Assembly (NCBI RefSeq): GCF_030067675.1
Contig: NZ_JASJEV010000004.1
Coordinates: forward strand, 1-64,000
Length of the DNA: 64,000 nt
Source: Chelatococcus albus
GTDB taxonomy: Bacteria; Pseudomonadota; Alphaproteobacteria; Rhizobiales; Beijerinckiaceae
Direction: 5' to 3'
Position 1 is the first letter of the stretch; each line of letters begins with the position of its first letter. This document shows, in pieces, positions 10,813 through 19,556 of this stretch. The notes below the pieces were generated by a model. That model did not search any database, was not told the DNA's origin, and saw only the letters and a list, made by a program, of their open reading frames with translations. The position numbers and the translations under genes are program-made.

Positions 10813-11394
10813 TCAGTGGCATTTGAAATAATCGAAGGGCTCCCGGCAGGCGTTGCAGCGCCAGAGCGACTTGCAGGAGGTCGAGCCGAAGGGGGCGATC
10901 TCGCCGGTGTCGGTTGATCCGCACTGAGGGCAGGCCACTTCCTCGACGCCGAAGAGAGCCCGGCGTCCGCCACCCTTTCGCGGCGGGGCGATGCCGTAGT
11001 CCTTCAGCTTGCGCCGCCCCTCCTCGCTCATCCAGTCCGTGCTCCAGGCTGGCGAGAGGACCGTGTTGACCCGAACCTCCGGGAAACCCGCCTTGGCGAG
11101 CGCGAGCTCGATCTCGACGCCGATCATGTTCATCGCCGGACAGCCGGAGTATGTGGGTGTGATGTCCACCTCGACACGGCCGTCCACGATCCGCACGTCG
11201 CGCAGCACGCCGAGATCGGCGATGGTGAGGACCGGGATCTCCGGATCGACGACATCGCCCGCGATTCGCTGCACCTCGGCGCACATCGTCTCGGACAACG
11301 GTCGCTCCTTCGGCACCTCTCCCGAGCGCGCCCCGTCGCCCGGCCGCAGGTCGACGGGAGCGGCGCGCTTTCCGGGCGACCGCGCGGTCGTCAC
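10813..11394 (-). CDS. paaD: Phenylacetyl-CoA epoxidase maturation protein PaaD
   Basis: A MIP18/DUF59-family protein thought to help assemble or supply metal to the epoxidase complex. It shows DPEIPVLTIADLG, TPTYSGCPAMN and a C-terminal four-cysteine zinc-like site (CPQCGST ... CKSLWRCNACREPFDYFKC). I chose GTG 11394, which overlaps the paaC stop (GTGA) and has GGGGGAG 5 nt upstream; this gives 193 residues, about 25 more than E. coli PaaD. A downstream ATG beginning MCAEVQRIAG would give a shorter N-terminus than usual. It lies between paaC and paaE. Confidence 0.9.
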   Translation of the reverse strand: MTTARSPGKRAAPVDLRPGDGARSGEVPKERPLSETMCAEVQRIAGDVVDPEIPVLTIADLGVLRDVRIVDGRVEVDITPTYSGCPAMNMIGVEIELALAKAGFPEVRVNTVLSPAWSTDWMSEEGRRKLKDYGIAPPRKGGGRRALFGVEEVACPQCGSTDTGEIAPFGSTSCKSLWRCNACREPFDYFKCH

Positions 11395-12167
11395 CAGTTC
11401 TCCCCCGGCATGGACCGCTGGAGATATTGCATCTCGGCGAGCAGATGGCCGAGATGCTCGCTGTGCCGGCCGATGCGCCCCCCGTTTCGCATGAAGCCCT
11501 CCTTCGGCACCTCCAGACCTGCTTCCGCCAGCACATGGGCGACGGTCCGGCGCCAGGGGACCCGCAGCGTTTCGGGATCGATGCCGATGCCGTCCGCGAT
11601 CACGGCGCGATCGCCCTCGTCCACTTCGAACAGCTCTCCGGTGAACGGCCAGAGATCGGTAAGAGCGGCGATCGTACGGGTACGGCTCTCCGCTGTACCG
11701 TCGCCCAGGCGCACGATCCATTCCGCGCAGTGGCGGACGTGATAGGTCATCTCCTTCTCGGCCTTGGCGGCGATGGCGGCGAGGGTCGCATCGCGCGAAG
11801 CCATCATGGCCCGCCAATAGGGTTCGGCGAAGGCCGCGTAGAGGAACTGCCGGACGATGGTCCTGGCGAAATCCCCGTTGCGCTGCTCCACCAGGAGCAG
11901 ATTGCGGTAGCCCCTTTCGTCGCGGAGATAAGCGAAGTCATCCTCGTCATGGCCGGCCGCCTCCACCGCCCCGGCATGGCCATAGAGGGCGCGCGCCTGT
12001 CCGATGAGGTCGAGGCCCATGTTGGCGAGCGCCATCTCCTCCTCCATCATGGGCGCGTGCCCGCACCATTCGGAGAGACGATGGCCGAGGACGAGGGCAT
12101 CGTCCGCGCGCCGCAGCAGATAGGAGACGAACGGCGTCTCCGCCACTCGGATGGAGCCAGAGGCCAT
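11391..12167 (-). CDS. paaC: Phenylacetyl-CoA epoxidase structural subunit PaaC
   Basis: A 258-residue ferritin-like helical protein that partners PaaA in the 1,2-epoxidase heterodimer. The family keeps the fold but has lost the di-iron centre. Recognisable stretches are MEEEMALANMGLDLIGQARA, YRNLLLVEQRNGDFARTIVR and KEMTYHVRHCAEWIVRLGDG. ATG 12167 (MASGSIRVAETPFV) was chosen because upstream codons are unlike the family; this leaves a 69-nt gap after paaB. The stop overlaps the paaD GTG. Length is close to E. coli PaaC (248). Confidence 0.93.
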   Translation of the reverse strand: MASGSIRVAETPFVSYLLRRADDALVLGHRLSEWCGHAPMMEEEMALANMGLDLIGQARALYGHAGAVEAAGHDEDDFAYLRDERGYRNLLLVEQRNGDFARTIVRQFLYAAFAEPYWRAMMASRDATLAAIAAKAEKEMTYHVRHCAEWIVRLGDGTAESRTRTIAALTDLWPFTGELFEVDEGDRAVIADGIGIDPETLRVPWRRTVAHVLAEAGLEVPKEGFMRNGGRIGRHSEHLGHLLAEMQYLQRSMPGENW

Positions 12168-12236
12168 GGCGTTTTCCTGTCCCTCAACGCGGCGAGCCCG
12201 CGCATGTCTTCGGTCGGCGGAGCGATCGCCAACCAC

Positions 12237-12524
12237 TCACATGTGCCCGACTTCCTCGGGCACTTCGTAGAAGGTCGGGTGGCGATAGATCTTGGAGGCC
12301 GTGGGCTCGAACATCATGCCCTTGTCAGCCGGATCGGATGCCGTGATCGCGTGCGAGGGCACCACCCAAATGGACAGCCCCTCGCCCCGCCGCGTGTAGA
12401 GGTCGCGAGCGGCCTGGAGGGCAAGCGTCGCGTCCGGCGCGTGGAGCGAGCCCACATGCTTGTGCGACAGGCCATTGCGGGAGCGGATGAACACCTCCCA
12501 AAGGGGAATCTCGGCTGCGGCCAT
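12237..12524 (-). CDS. paaB: Phenylacetyl-CoA epoxidase subunit PaaB
   Basis: A 95-residue small subunit that bridges PaaAC heterodimers and the reductase. Hallmarks are WEVFIRSRNGLSHKHVGSLH, DLYTRRGEGLSIWVVPS and the C-terminal KIYRHPTFYEVPEEVGHM. ATG 12524 has GGAGGA 7 nt upstream; earlier in-frame codons overlap paaA. It is second in the paaABCDE operon, 17 nt below the paaA stop. Length equals E. coli PaaB. Confidence 0.95.
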   Translation of the reverse strand: MAAAEIPLWEVFIRSRNGLSHKHVGSLHAPDATLALQAARDLYTRRGEGLSIWVVPSHAITASDPADKGMMFEPTASKIYRHPTFYEVPEEVGHM

Positions 12525-12541
12525 GGACGTTCCTCCAGATA

Positions 12542-13528
12542 TCAGGCGGCCGCCCTGACGCGGCTCTTGGCGGCATGTGCGCATGCGGCCTCCCGCACCC
12601 AGGCGCCATCCTCGTGCGCCTTGCGACGGGCCGCCATGCGGTCGGCGTTGCAGGGGCCGTTGCCGGCGATCACCTGACGAAACTCCTCCCAGTCGATGGC
12701 GCCATAGTCCCAGTGCCCCGTCTCCTCGTTGAACCTGAGGTCGGGATCGGGAATGGTCAGGCCCAGGTAGCGAGCCTGCGGCACGGTGGCGTCGACGAAC
12801 TTCTGCCGCAGCTCGTCGTTGGAGAAGCGCTTGATCTTCCAGCGCGTCGAGGCCTCCGAATGCCGGCTGTCAGCGTCCGGCGGACCGAACATCATGAGGC
12901 ACGGCCACCACCACCGGTTCAGAGCATCCTGCGCCATCTCCCGCTGCGCCTCGGAGCCGCGTACCAAGGCAAGCATGATCTCGTAGCCCTGACGCTGGTG
13001 GAAGGACTCCTCCTTGCACACCCGGATCATGGCGCGGGCGTACGGCCCGTAGGAGCAGCGGCAGAGCGGGATCTGATTCATGATCGCCGCGCCGTCCACC
13101 AGCCATCCGATGGCACCGATATCGGCCCAGCTCAGCGTCGGGTAGTTGAAGATGGAGGAGTACTTCGCCTTGCCGCTGAGAAGCTGATCAATGAGCTCCT
13201 CACGCGAGACGCCGAGCGTCTCCGCGGCGGCATAGAGGTAGAGCCCGTGGCCGCATTCGTCCTGCACCTTCGCGAGAAGGGCGGCCTTGCGGCGGAGGGA
13301 CGGAGCGCGCGTGATCCAGTTGCCCTCGGGCAGCATGCCGACGATTTCGGAATGGGCATGCTGGGAGATCTGGCGGATCAAGGTCTTCCGGTAGGCCGCC
13401 GGCATGAAGTCGTTCGGCTCGATGCGTTCCTCCGCATCGATGCGTTCCTGGAAGCGGGCGAGGATCGCGGCATCCTCGATCGTTCGTTCCGCAGCCTCCG
13501 GACCGGCATTGAGAGCCTGTGTGTACAT
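12542..13528 (-). CDS. paaA: Phenylacetyl-CoA 1,2-epoxidase catalytic subunit PaaA
   Basis: A 328-residue di-iron oxygenase subunit that epoxidises the aromatic ring of phenylacetyl-CoA. The ferritin-like iron ligands lie in [14 protein letters not shown] (about residues 85-98) and in [12 protein letters not shown] (about 170-182). [10 protein letters not shown] and the C-terminal [20 protein letters not shown] are typical of PaaA. ATG 13528 is preceded by GGGAGGAG. It is the first gene of paaABCDE, below an AT-rich promoter carrying three copies of GTWACATAT. Confidence 0.96.
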   Translation of the reverse strand: MYTQALNAGPEAAERTIEDAAILARFQERIDAEERIEPNDFMPAAYRKTLIRQISQHAHSEIVGMLPEGNWITRAPSLRRKAALLAKVQDECGHGLYLYAAAETLGVSREELIDQLLSGKAKYSSIFNYPTLSWADIGAIGWLVDGAAIMNQIPLCRCSYGPYARAMIRVCKEESFHQRQGYEIMLALVRGSEAQREMAQDALNRWWWPCLMMFGPPDADSRHSEASTRWKIKRFSNDELRQKFVDATVPQARYLGLTIPDPDLRFNEETGHWDYGAIDWEEFRQVIAGNGPCNADRMAARRKAHEDGAWVREAACAHAAKSRVRAAA

Positions 13529-13724
13529 CTGCTCCTCCCGACTTTGGAGCCACTATATGTAACTAAAATTCGAACGACAACATTTTTTTGTAACATATGA
13601 CATTGCCCGTGACACCACGCGAACGCCGCCACGAGGGCCGGCGTGACCGGCATGCCGGTCGCATGCTCGGTAACATATTGAAAAAAAAGACTTTCAGACC
13701 CTATAGAGCGGCGTGGGACATCGG
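13529..13724 (-). promoter_or_regulatory. paaABCDE promoter region with GTWACATAT repeats
   Basis: This AT-rich gap between paaX and paaA contains GTTACATAT on the minus strand at 13555-13563 and GTAACATAT on the plus strand at 13590-13598 and 13670-13678, the last two followed by TGA or TGA-like bases. Repeats next to the first structural gene and right behind paaX are good candidates for PaaX or RNA-polymerase contacts. E. coli PaaX binds a different 15-bp consensus, so this assignment is inference. Confidence 0.4.
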
Positions 13725-14600
13725 TCAGGACTGTTCCTGAAAGCGCCGGAATACCTCCGCCCCCGGGGGCAACCGGGCGCCGCTCTCATCCACCGCATGG
13801 GCATCGAGCCACCGTTCGGAGGGGACGACGAGGTCCTTGTAGAGGCTCGCACAGAGGGCGCGTGCGGCAGTTCCCGGCCAATCGTCCGGCAGCACCTCGA
13901 CCGGGAGGATGGGATCGCGCAGGACGATGCGTCGGTATTCGTGGATCAGCAGTACACGGGCAACCAGCGCGTCGATGTCGGCGAGGGTCGCATCGGCGTC
14001 GAGGGCGGCGCGCATGGGCGTGAAGGTGTCGATGAACCGCCGGTAGGCCTCGGCGGTCGCCTCCAGCGGCCAGCTGCGAGCGGCAAGCCTGCACAGCGCC
14101 TCCGCGTCACCGCGCGCCTCCAGCTTCAACGCGCCCTCCGCCGCGCCAGGGAGATCGGATCCGCCGGGGGCCACCCAGACGCCCGGTGCGGGAGATCCGA
14201 ACCCGGCCTCCTCCAGCGCCGCCCGCGCCGTGTCCCGCTCGGGGCCTGGGGCGAGCAGAACGAGATCGAAATGCCCCGAAAAGCGCGGCGGGCGCGACGT
14301 GTAGATGTGCCGCGTCGCCTGGGCGAAGGTGGCGCGCCCCTTGTCCGCCAGTCGGTAGAAGCTGTTGCGGCCAACCCGGCTGCGCTCCAGCCATCCGTCG
14401 GAGGCGAGCCGCGACATGGCGGTCCTGACCACGCCTTCCGAAATGTCGAGCGCCTTGAAGAAGGCGAGCAGCGTGCCGAGCCATACGCATCCGCCCCGCG
14501 GCACGATGGCGTCGCCATAGACGGTGATGATGATCGACCAGGTGCGCGACGGCTCGCCCCGCAGCTGATCGAGTATTTGTCCGATGGCGGCCCGAGACAT
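13725..14600 (-). CDS. paaX: Phenylacetyl-CoA-responsive repressor PaaX
   Basis: A 291-residue PaaX-family regulator. The N-terminal winged helix (TWSIIITVYGDAIVPRGG, then VRTAMSRLASDGWLER) is followed by the PaaX central region (SRPPRFSGHFDLVLL) and the C-terminal domain (LLIHEYRRIVLRDPILPVEV). In E. coli, PaaX represses paa promoters until phenylacetyl-CoA binds. Start ATG 14600 (MSRAAIGQILDQL) fits family length. It lies 44 nt below the paaR-like tetR and 196 nt above paaA, so it is probably cotranscribed with the former and controls the latter. Confidence 0.92.
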   Translation of the reverse strand: MSRAAIGQILDQLRGEPSRTWSIIITVYGDAIVPRGGCVWLGTLLAFFKALDISEGVVRTAMSRLASDGWLERSRVGRNSFYRLADKGRATFAQATRHIYTSRPPRFSGHFDLVLLAPGPERDTARAALEEAGFGSPAPGVWVAPGGSDLPGAAEGALKLEARGDAEALCRLAARSWPLEATAEAYRRFIDTFTPMRAALDADATLADIDALVARVLLIHEYRRIVLRDPILPVEVLPDDWPGTAARALCASLYKDLVVPSERWLDAHAVDESGARLPPGAEVFRRFQEQS

Positions 14601-14644
14601 GTGCCGACCGGCGGGTCCCGCCCGCCGCTGTGCAGGTATCCGGC

Positions 14645-15334
14645 TCATGCGCTGCGCGCGCGACGCGCCCCCGACGCCAGACCTTTGCGGCGCTTGGCGT
14701 TGCCTGTGTTCGTCCCGACTTCCGCAGGCCCGGCCAGCGCGGCAGCGGCCTCCTCCGCCCCCGCCATGACGAGCCTCGTGACGAGACGGGCATAATCGTC
14801 CCGGGTCAGCCCCTTCCCTTCCCGAAACCAAAGGTAGTGCCAGTTCAGCATGCCGAACATCGACATGGTCAGCGGTTTCAGCAGTGGTCCCCGGCCAATG
14901 GCGGGCAGCGCTTCTGCCAGCGCGTCGGAGAGGATCGCAACGAGCACCCGCTCCATGTCGCGCAGCTGCTCCTGTTTCTCCTGCGGCAGGAGCTTCAGAC
15001 TCGCGATCTGCACCTGATGCTCAGCGTCGGCGTCTCGGTACGATTCGAGCAGGGCCGCGGCAATGGCATAGACACGCGCACTCGCATCGCCCTCGCGCTG
15101 CGCCGCCTGCTCGACCGCCGCGATCAACTCCTCCAGATGGGCATAGAGGATGTCGAAGAGCACCGCTTCCTTGTCCGGATAGTAGTGATAGAGCAGTGCC
15201 TTGGAGACCCCGCAGGCCTCCGCGATCATGGTGATCGAGGTACCAGGATATCCGAACTGGGCGAACAGCTCCGCCGAGCGGTGGAGGATCGTACGACGTT
15301 TCGCATCATAGTCCTGGGCGCGGGTGCGAGCCAT
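14645..15334 (-). CDS. paaR: TetR-family regulator, probable PaaR
   Basis: A 229-residue TetR-family repressor. The N-terminal helix-turn-helix reads ITMIAEACGVSKALLYHYYP (about residues 34-53), and the C-terminal ligand domain contains MFGMLNWHYLWFREGKGL, a pattern common in TetR regulators of acyl-CoA catabolism. RBS AGGGAAA precedes ATG 15334. A 22-bp palindrome lies 120 bp upstream, another sits before the divergent transporter operon, and a third sits in the paaN/paaG gap, so autoregulation and control of all three units is likely. The symbol rests on context; TetR-type PaaR regulators of phenylacetate genes are known in other bacteria. Confidence 0.78.
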   Translation of the reverse strand: MARTRAQDYDAKRRTILHRSAELFAQFGYPGTSITMIAEACGVSKALLYHYYPDKEAVLFDILYAHLEELIAAVEQAAQREGDASARVYAIAAALLESYRDADAEHQVQIASLKLLPQEKQEQLRDMERVLVAILSDALAEALPAIGRGPLLKPLTMSMFGMLNWHYLWFREGKGLTRDDYARLVTRLVMAGAEEAAAALAGPAEVGTNTGNAKRRKGLASGARRARSA

Positions 15335-15455
15335 TCCGTTTCCCTGCCTTCCCGATCGCTGTGCCGTGGCGAGCAGCAGCCCGCCTCCAGCCTACCTCAT
15401 GTCGCCGGCGCGGCCGCAGCGCCGAGCCAGGAGACCCGGCGAGCCAATAACAAAG

Positions 15456-15477
15456 ATTATCCGATTGGTCGATCAAT
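15456..15477. promoter_or_regulatory. Imperfect palindromic operator (site 2)
   Basis: A 22-bp site with arms ATTATCCGA and TCGATCAAT around TTGG; seven of nine arm positions are symmetric. It has the same length and edges (ATT...AAT) as the perfect site at 6842-6863. It lies about 120 bp upstream of paaR, so it probably mediates autorepression of paaR-paaX. Confidence 0.55.
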
Positions 15478-15582
15478 GCCGAAGAGCGCGGTGCAGCCCG
15501 CTTCGCCAGCTGGCCGCCAGCGCATCCCGCGACGGCGGTCTTCACGGCACAGCGCGCTGTCGCGGCCCCAAACTCGGAAATG

Positions 15583-15604
15583 ATTGACCAGTCGCTCGGT
15601 CAAT
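15583..15604. promoter_or_regulatory. Palindromic operator (site 3) before the ABC transporter
   Basis: A 22-bp site with arms ATTGACC and GGTCAAT. The core GTCGCTCGGT resembles the GATCGCTCGGT of the paaN/paaG site. It lies about 108 bp upstream of the transporter's first gene (15712). Sharing this element with the catabolic promoters is the main evidence that the transporter belongs to the phenylacetate regulon. Confidence 0.7.
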
Positions 15605-15711
15605 CTTAAACTGATTTCATCGCCGTGCAGCCGAGGTTGCAGCCGGCACGTCACGAGGCGGGTTCAACCGTCCGACCTTCGAAGCATGACCGTTCTTGGG
15701 AGGAACGCCAC

Positions 15712-16899
15712 ATGGGAACGACCATCGTCCGGCGGTGGATGTTGCGCGCGGCCGCGGTTTCGACCGCCGTTTCCGCAGTTGTCCTTCACGCAGGCGGATC
15801 GGGCGCGCTCGCCGCCGAGCCCATCAGGATCGGGGCGGTTCTGTCCGTGACCGGCTCCGCCGCCTTCCTGGGCGATCCGGAAGCCAAGACGCTGAAAATC
15901 TACGTGGATGAGATCAACAGGAAGGGCGGGCTCCTCGGCCGGCCCGTGCAGCTCGTTCTCTACGATGACGGCGGTGACGCCAACAAGGCACGCACCTTCG
16001 CCACCCGCCTCGTCGGCGACAACAAGGTGATCGCCATGGTGGGGGGCACCGGCACAGGCACCACGCTCGCCATGATGCCCGTGTTCGAGGAAGCCGAGAT
16101 TCCCTTCGTCTCGCTGGCCGGCGGCATCGAGATCGTCGAGCCCGCCCGTCCCTTTGTGTTCAAGACGCCGCACACCGACAAGACCGCCTGCCAGAAGGTC
16201 TTCGAAGACATGAAGCTGCGCGGCTTCACCAAAATCGCGCTGATTTCCGGCACGGACGGCTTCGGCAAGTCCATGCGCAACCAGTGCCTCAAGGTGACCG
16301 GCGATTACGGCATCAGCATCCTGGCCGATGAGAGCTACGGACCGGCGGACGCCGACATGACGCCCCAGCTCAACAAGATCAAGAACACGGCGGGTGTTCA
16401 GGCTGTGCTCAACCCCGGCTTCGGCCAGGGCCCGGCCATCGTGACGCGCAACTATGCCCAGCTCGGGATCTCGTTGCCGTTCTACCAGTCGCACGGCGTC
16501 GCCTCGAAGAGCTTCATCGAGCTCGCGGGCTCCGCAGCGGAAGGAGTCCGCCTGCCGGCGCCTGCGCTCCTCGTCGCCGACAAGCTCGCGCCTGAAGACA
16601 AGCAGAAGGCGGTGGTCAGCGAATACAAGAAGACCTATGAGACGGCGACAGGCCAACCCGTCTCCACCTTCGGTGGCTATGCATTCGACGGCATCCAGCT
16701 CCTCGTGAAGGCCATCGAGCGAGCAAAGTCCGTCGACCCGCGGGCAATCCGCGACGAGTTGGAGGCCACGCGGGACTACGTGGGCGTGACAGGGATCTAC
16801 ACCATGGCTCCGAACGACCATCTGGGCCTCGGGGCCGAGTCCTTCCGCATGCTCGAGATCAAGGGCGGGGAGTGGGTCCCGGCAGCGCAGCCGCGCTGA
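15712..16899 (+). CDS. ABC transporter substrate-binding protein (Leu/Ile/Val-type)
   Basis: A 395-residue periplasmic binding protein of the Peripla_BP_6 family. A signal peptide (basic MGTTIVRRWMLR, a hydrophobic stretch, then AGGSGALAAEP) is followed by IRIGAVLSVTGSAAFLGDPE, the usual start of the mature LivK-like fold, and VGGTGTGTTLAMMPVFEEA. ATG 15712 has GGGAGG 9 nt upstream. It is first of five transporter genes. Family members bind branched-chain amino acids, but many alphaproteobacterial relatives bind aromatic acids. Given the shared operator with the paa genes, phenylacetate or a similar aromatic acid is the inferred ligand. Confidence 0.88.
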   Translation: MGTTIVRRWMLRAAAVSTAVSAVVLHAGGSGALAAEPIRIGAVLSVTGSAAFLGDPEAKTLKIYVDEINRKGGLLGRPVQLVLYDDGGDANKARTFATRLVGDNKVIAMVGGTGTGTTLAMMPVFEEAEIPFVSLAGGIEIVEPARPFVFKTPHTDKTACQKVFEDMKLRGFTKIALISGTDGFGKSMRNQCLKVTGDYGISILADESYGPADADMTPQLNKIKNTAGVQAVLNPGFGQGPAIVTRNYAQLGISLPFYQSHGVASKSFIELAGSAAEGVRLPAPALLVADKLAPEDKQKAVVSEYKKTYETATGQPVSTFGGYAFDGIQLLVKAIERAKSVDPRAIRDELEATRDYVGVTGIYTMAPNDHLGLGAESFRMLEIKGGEWVPAAQPR

Positions 16900-16951
16900 G
16901 GCGCCTCCTCCCCGACGCCACAATCGTTCCTGCACGCTCGAGACAACGGTC

Positions 16952-17824
16952 ATGGCCGAATTCCTGCAGCTGGTGTTCTCCGGCCTGACGGTGGGGGTGG
17001 TCTACGCCCTCGTCGCGATGGGCTTCACCCTCGTCTACAACGCCTCCGACGTCATCAACTTCGCCCAGGGCGACTTCGTGATGATCGGCGGCATGGGCAC
17101 GGTCTTCCTTGCGAGCGCCGGCATTGCCCTGCCTTTGGCGGCCCTGATTGCCGTCCTCGCCGCGGTCGTCGTCGGCCTCCTCCTCCATCGGCTGGCGATC
17201 GAGCCGGCTCGGCGGGCGACGCCCGTCACCCTCATCATGATCACGATCGGCGCGTCCATCTTCATCAAGGGGGTGGCACTGATCGCATTCGACAAGCAGT
17301 TCCACTCTCTCCCGGCCTTTTCCGGCTCCGATCCCATCGCGGTCGCCGGCGCGACAATCCTGCCGCAGAGCCTGTGGGTGGCGAGTGGTGCGCTCGCCCT
17401 CTTTGCCGGGCTCAGCCTGTTTCTCAAGAAGACGCTGCTCGGCAAGGCGCTGCTCGCCACGGCCGCGAACCGCCTGGCGGCTCGGCTGGTCGGCATCAAC
17501 GTCGCCGCGATCCTCGCCCTCGCCTTTGGCGTGTCCGCCGCCATCGGCGCCGTCGCGGGCATCCTCGTCACGCCCATCACTCTCACCCGCTACGACGTGG
17601 GCACGCTCTTCGCTCTCAAGGGCTTCGCCGCCGCCATGGTCGGCGGCATGGGCCATCCGTTCGGAGCGATTGCGGGCGGGCTCGCCATCGGGCTTCTGGA
17701 GGCGTTCGGCGCGGGCTATGTCAGCTCGACCTACAAGGATGCTGTCGCCTTTCTCGCCATTCTCCTCGTCCTCTTCGTGATGCCGCGCGGCCTGTTCGGC
17801 GGCCGCAGCGTGGAGCGTGTATGA
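16952..17824 (+). CDS. livH: ABC transporter permease, LivH type
   Basis: A 290-residue inner-membrane permease of the branched-chain amino-acid transporter family, with about eight hydrophobic segments. The opening LVFSGLTVGVVYALVAMGFT and NFAQGDFVMIGG are characteristic of LivH, as is the cytoplasmic loop GKALLATAANRLAARLVGIN (EAA-like). It starts 52 nt after the binding-protein stop, and its stop overlaps the next permease (ATGA). The substrate is inferred to be an aromatic acid from operon context, not from this sequence. Confidence 0.88.
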   Translation: MAEFLQLVFSGLTVGVVYALVAMGFTLVYNASDVINFAQGDFVMIGGMGTVFLASAGIALPLAALIAVLAAVVVGLLLHRLAIEPARRATPVTLIMITIGASIFIKGVALIAFDKQFHSLPAFSGSDPIAVAGATILPQSLWVASGALALFAGLSLFLKKTLLGKALLATAANRLAARLVGINVAAILALAFGVSAAIGAVAGILVTPITLTRYDVGTLFALKGFAAAMVGGMGHPFGAIAGGLAIGLLEAFGAGYVSSTYKDAVAFLAILLVLFVMPRGLFGGRSVERV

Positions 17825-18771
17825 TGCTTGCAGCAGCCTTCACATCGCGCCGCGGCACGCTCCTCCTCCTTGTTGCGGTCATGCTGCTCGTGCCCCTCGT
17901 CGCGCCCTCCAGCTTCTATCTGCGCGTGGCTGCCCTGGTCTGGATCTTCGCCCTCGCCGCGCTGGGGCTCACGATCGTCATGGGCTATGCAGGGCAGGTG
18001 AGCCTCGGCCATGCCGGCTTTCTCGGCATCGGCGCCTATGCGGTCGCCATCGGCCCACGCCATCTCGCGCTCGATCCGCTGCTCTCTCTCGCCCTCGGCG
18101 CCCTGTTGTGCGGGCTGGTGGCCTATCTCGTCGGCAAGCCCATCCTCAAGCTGAAGGGCTACTATCTCGCCATCGCGACGCTCGGCTTCGGTCTGATCGT
18201 CGCGCTCGTCCTCGCCAGCGAGAGTGCCGTCACCGGCGGTCCGGACGGTATGCCGGTGGCCCGCCTCAGCCTCTTCGGCTGGCGCGTCACGGGTGCCCTG
18301 ACCTGGTACTGGGTCACGGCGGGCGCGCTGCTCCTCGGCGCCCTTCTTGCTCTCAATGTCGAGGCGAGCCCGACGGGGCGGGCCTTGCGCGCCCTGCACG
18401 ACAGCGAGATCGCGGCGGCCGGCGCGGGCGTCGACGTCGCCTCCAAGAAGCTCGCCGCCTTCGTGATAGGTGCGGTCTATGCCGGCATCGCCGGGGCCCT
18501 GCTTGCTCTCATGAACGGGCTCATCACCCCAGAGACGGCCGGTTTCATGCATTCCATCGAACTGGTCGCCATGGTCATCATCGGCGGCCTCGGCTCGGTC
18601 ACCGGTGCCGTGGTGGGGGCGGCCTTTCTGGTCGTGCTTCCGCAGGCACTCACGAGCCTCCAGGAATACGAGCAGGCCGTGCTCGGTCTGCTCATCATGG
18701 TGTTCATGATCTTTCTGCCCTCCGGCATCGTTCCGACCCTCCGCCGGCTCGTTCTGGAGCGCGCGTCATGA
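17821..18771 (+). CDS. livM: ABC transporter permease, LivM type
   Basis: A 316-residue partner permease. YAGQVSLGHAGFLGIGAYAV and LKGYYLAIATLGFG are LivM signatures, and SPTGRALRALHDSEIAAAG is the loop that contacts the ATPases. About eight to nine transmembrane stretches are visible. ATG 17821 overlaps the livH stop; a second ATG follows immediately, so the exact first residue is uncertain by one. The stop overlaps the livG ATG by four bases. Confidence 0.88.
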   Translation: MMLAAAFTSRRGTLLLLVAVMLLVPLVAPSSFYLRVAALVWIFALAALGLTIVMGYAGQVSLGHAGFLGIGAYAVAIGPRHLALDPLLSLALGALLCGLVAYLVGKPILKLKGYYLAIATLGFGLIVALVLASESAVTGGPDGMPVARLSLFGWRVTGALTWYWVTAGALLLGALLALNVEASPTGRALRALHDSEIAAAGAGVDVASKKLAAFVIGAVYAGIAGALLALMNGLITPETAGFMHSIELVAMVIIGGLGSVTGAVVGAAFLVVLPQALTSLQEYEQAVLGLLIMVFMIFLPSGIVPTLRRLVLERAS

Positions 18772-19556
18772 CCATCCTCGACGTGCAGGGCCTCGGCATC
18801 TCCTTCGGCGGCGTCGTCGCGGTGGACGACGTGTCGTTCACCGTGGCGCCGGGCGAGGTGTTCTCCATCATCGGGCCGAACGGAGCGGGGAAGACGACCC
18901 TGTTCAACCTTGTCACCGGCATCTACCACGCCGACCGGGGTCGCGTGCGTCTCGCCGGCGCGGACGTCACTGGCGTCGCCCCGCACCTTCTCGCCGGGCG
19001 CGGCCTGGTCCGCACCTTTCAGAATCTGCAGATCTTCTTCCGCATGAGCGCGCTCGAGAACGTGATGGTCGGCAACCATCTCGCAGAACGCACGTCGCTG
19101 CTCTCCGACCTCTTTGGTTTCCCGTCGGTCGCGCGGCAGAACCGCGCGACGAGGCGACGCGCTCTGGATCTCCTCGAGCGGGTCGGCCTCGCCCGCTACG
19201 CCGACGTCGCCGCCGGAGGGCTCCCTTATGGCGTGCTCAAGCGCCTCGAGATCGCCCGCGCGCTCGCCGCGAATCCGAAGGTTCTCCTCCTGGACGAGCC
19301 CGCGGCCGGCTGCAACGCCGTCGAGACCGAGGCCATCGATGCGCTCATCGGCGAGATCACAAGGGCGGGGATCGCCGTGGTGCTCATCGAACACGACATG
19401 AAACTCGTCATGCGGATCTCCGATCGCGTCCTGGTGCTGGCCCAGGGCCGTCGCTTGGCGGAGGGGCAGCCCCGGACAGTGCGCAACGACCCTTCGGTCA
19501 TCGCCGCCTACCTCGGCGAGCATGGAGCCAGGGAGGCGGATCGTGCTTACGGTTGA
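18768..19556 (+). CDS. livG: ABC transporter ATPase, LivG type
   Basis: A 262-residue ATP-binding subunit. The Walker A is GPNGAGKTT, and the Walker B is VLLLDEPAAGCN, a slightly unusual ending where most family members have AAGLN. The signature-loop position reads LPYGVLKRLEIARALA rather than LSYGQQR, and VVLIEHDMKLVM supplies the switch histidine. ATG 18768 overlaps the livM stop. The departure from LSGGQ is common in LivG. It acts with the LivF-type ATPase encoded immediately downstream. Confidence 0.9.
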   Translation: MTILDVQGLGISFGGVVAVDDVSFTVAPGEVFSIIGPNGAGKTTLFNLVTGIYHADRGRVRLAGADVTGVAPHLLAGRGLVRTFQNLQIFFRMSALENVMVGNHLAERTSLLSDLFGFPSVARQNRATRRRALDLLERVGLARYADVAAGGLPYGVLKRLEIARALAANPKVLLLDEPAAGCNAVETEAIDALIGEITRAGIAVVLIEHDMKLVMRISDRVLVLAQGRRLAEGQPRTVRNDPSVIAAYLGEHGAREADRAYG

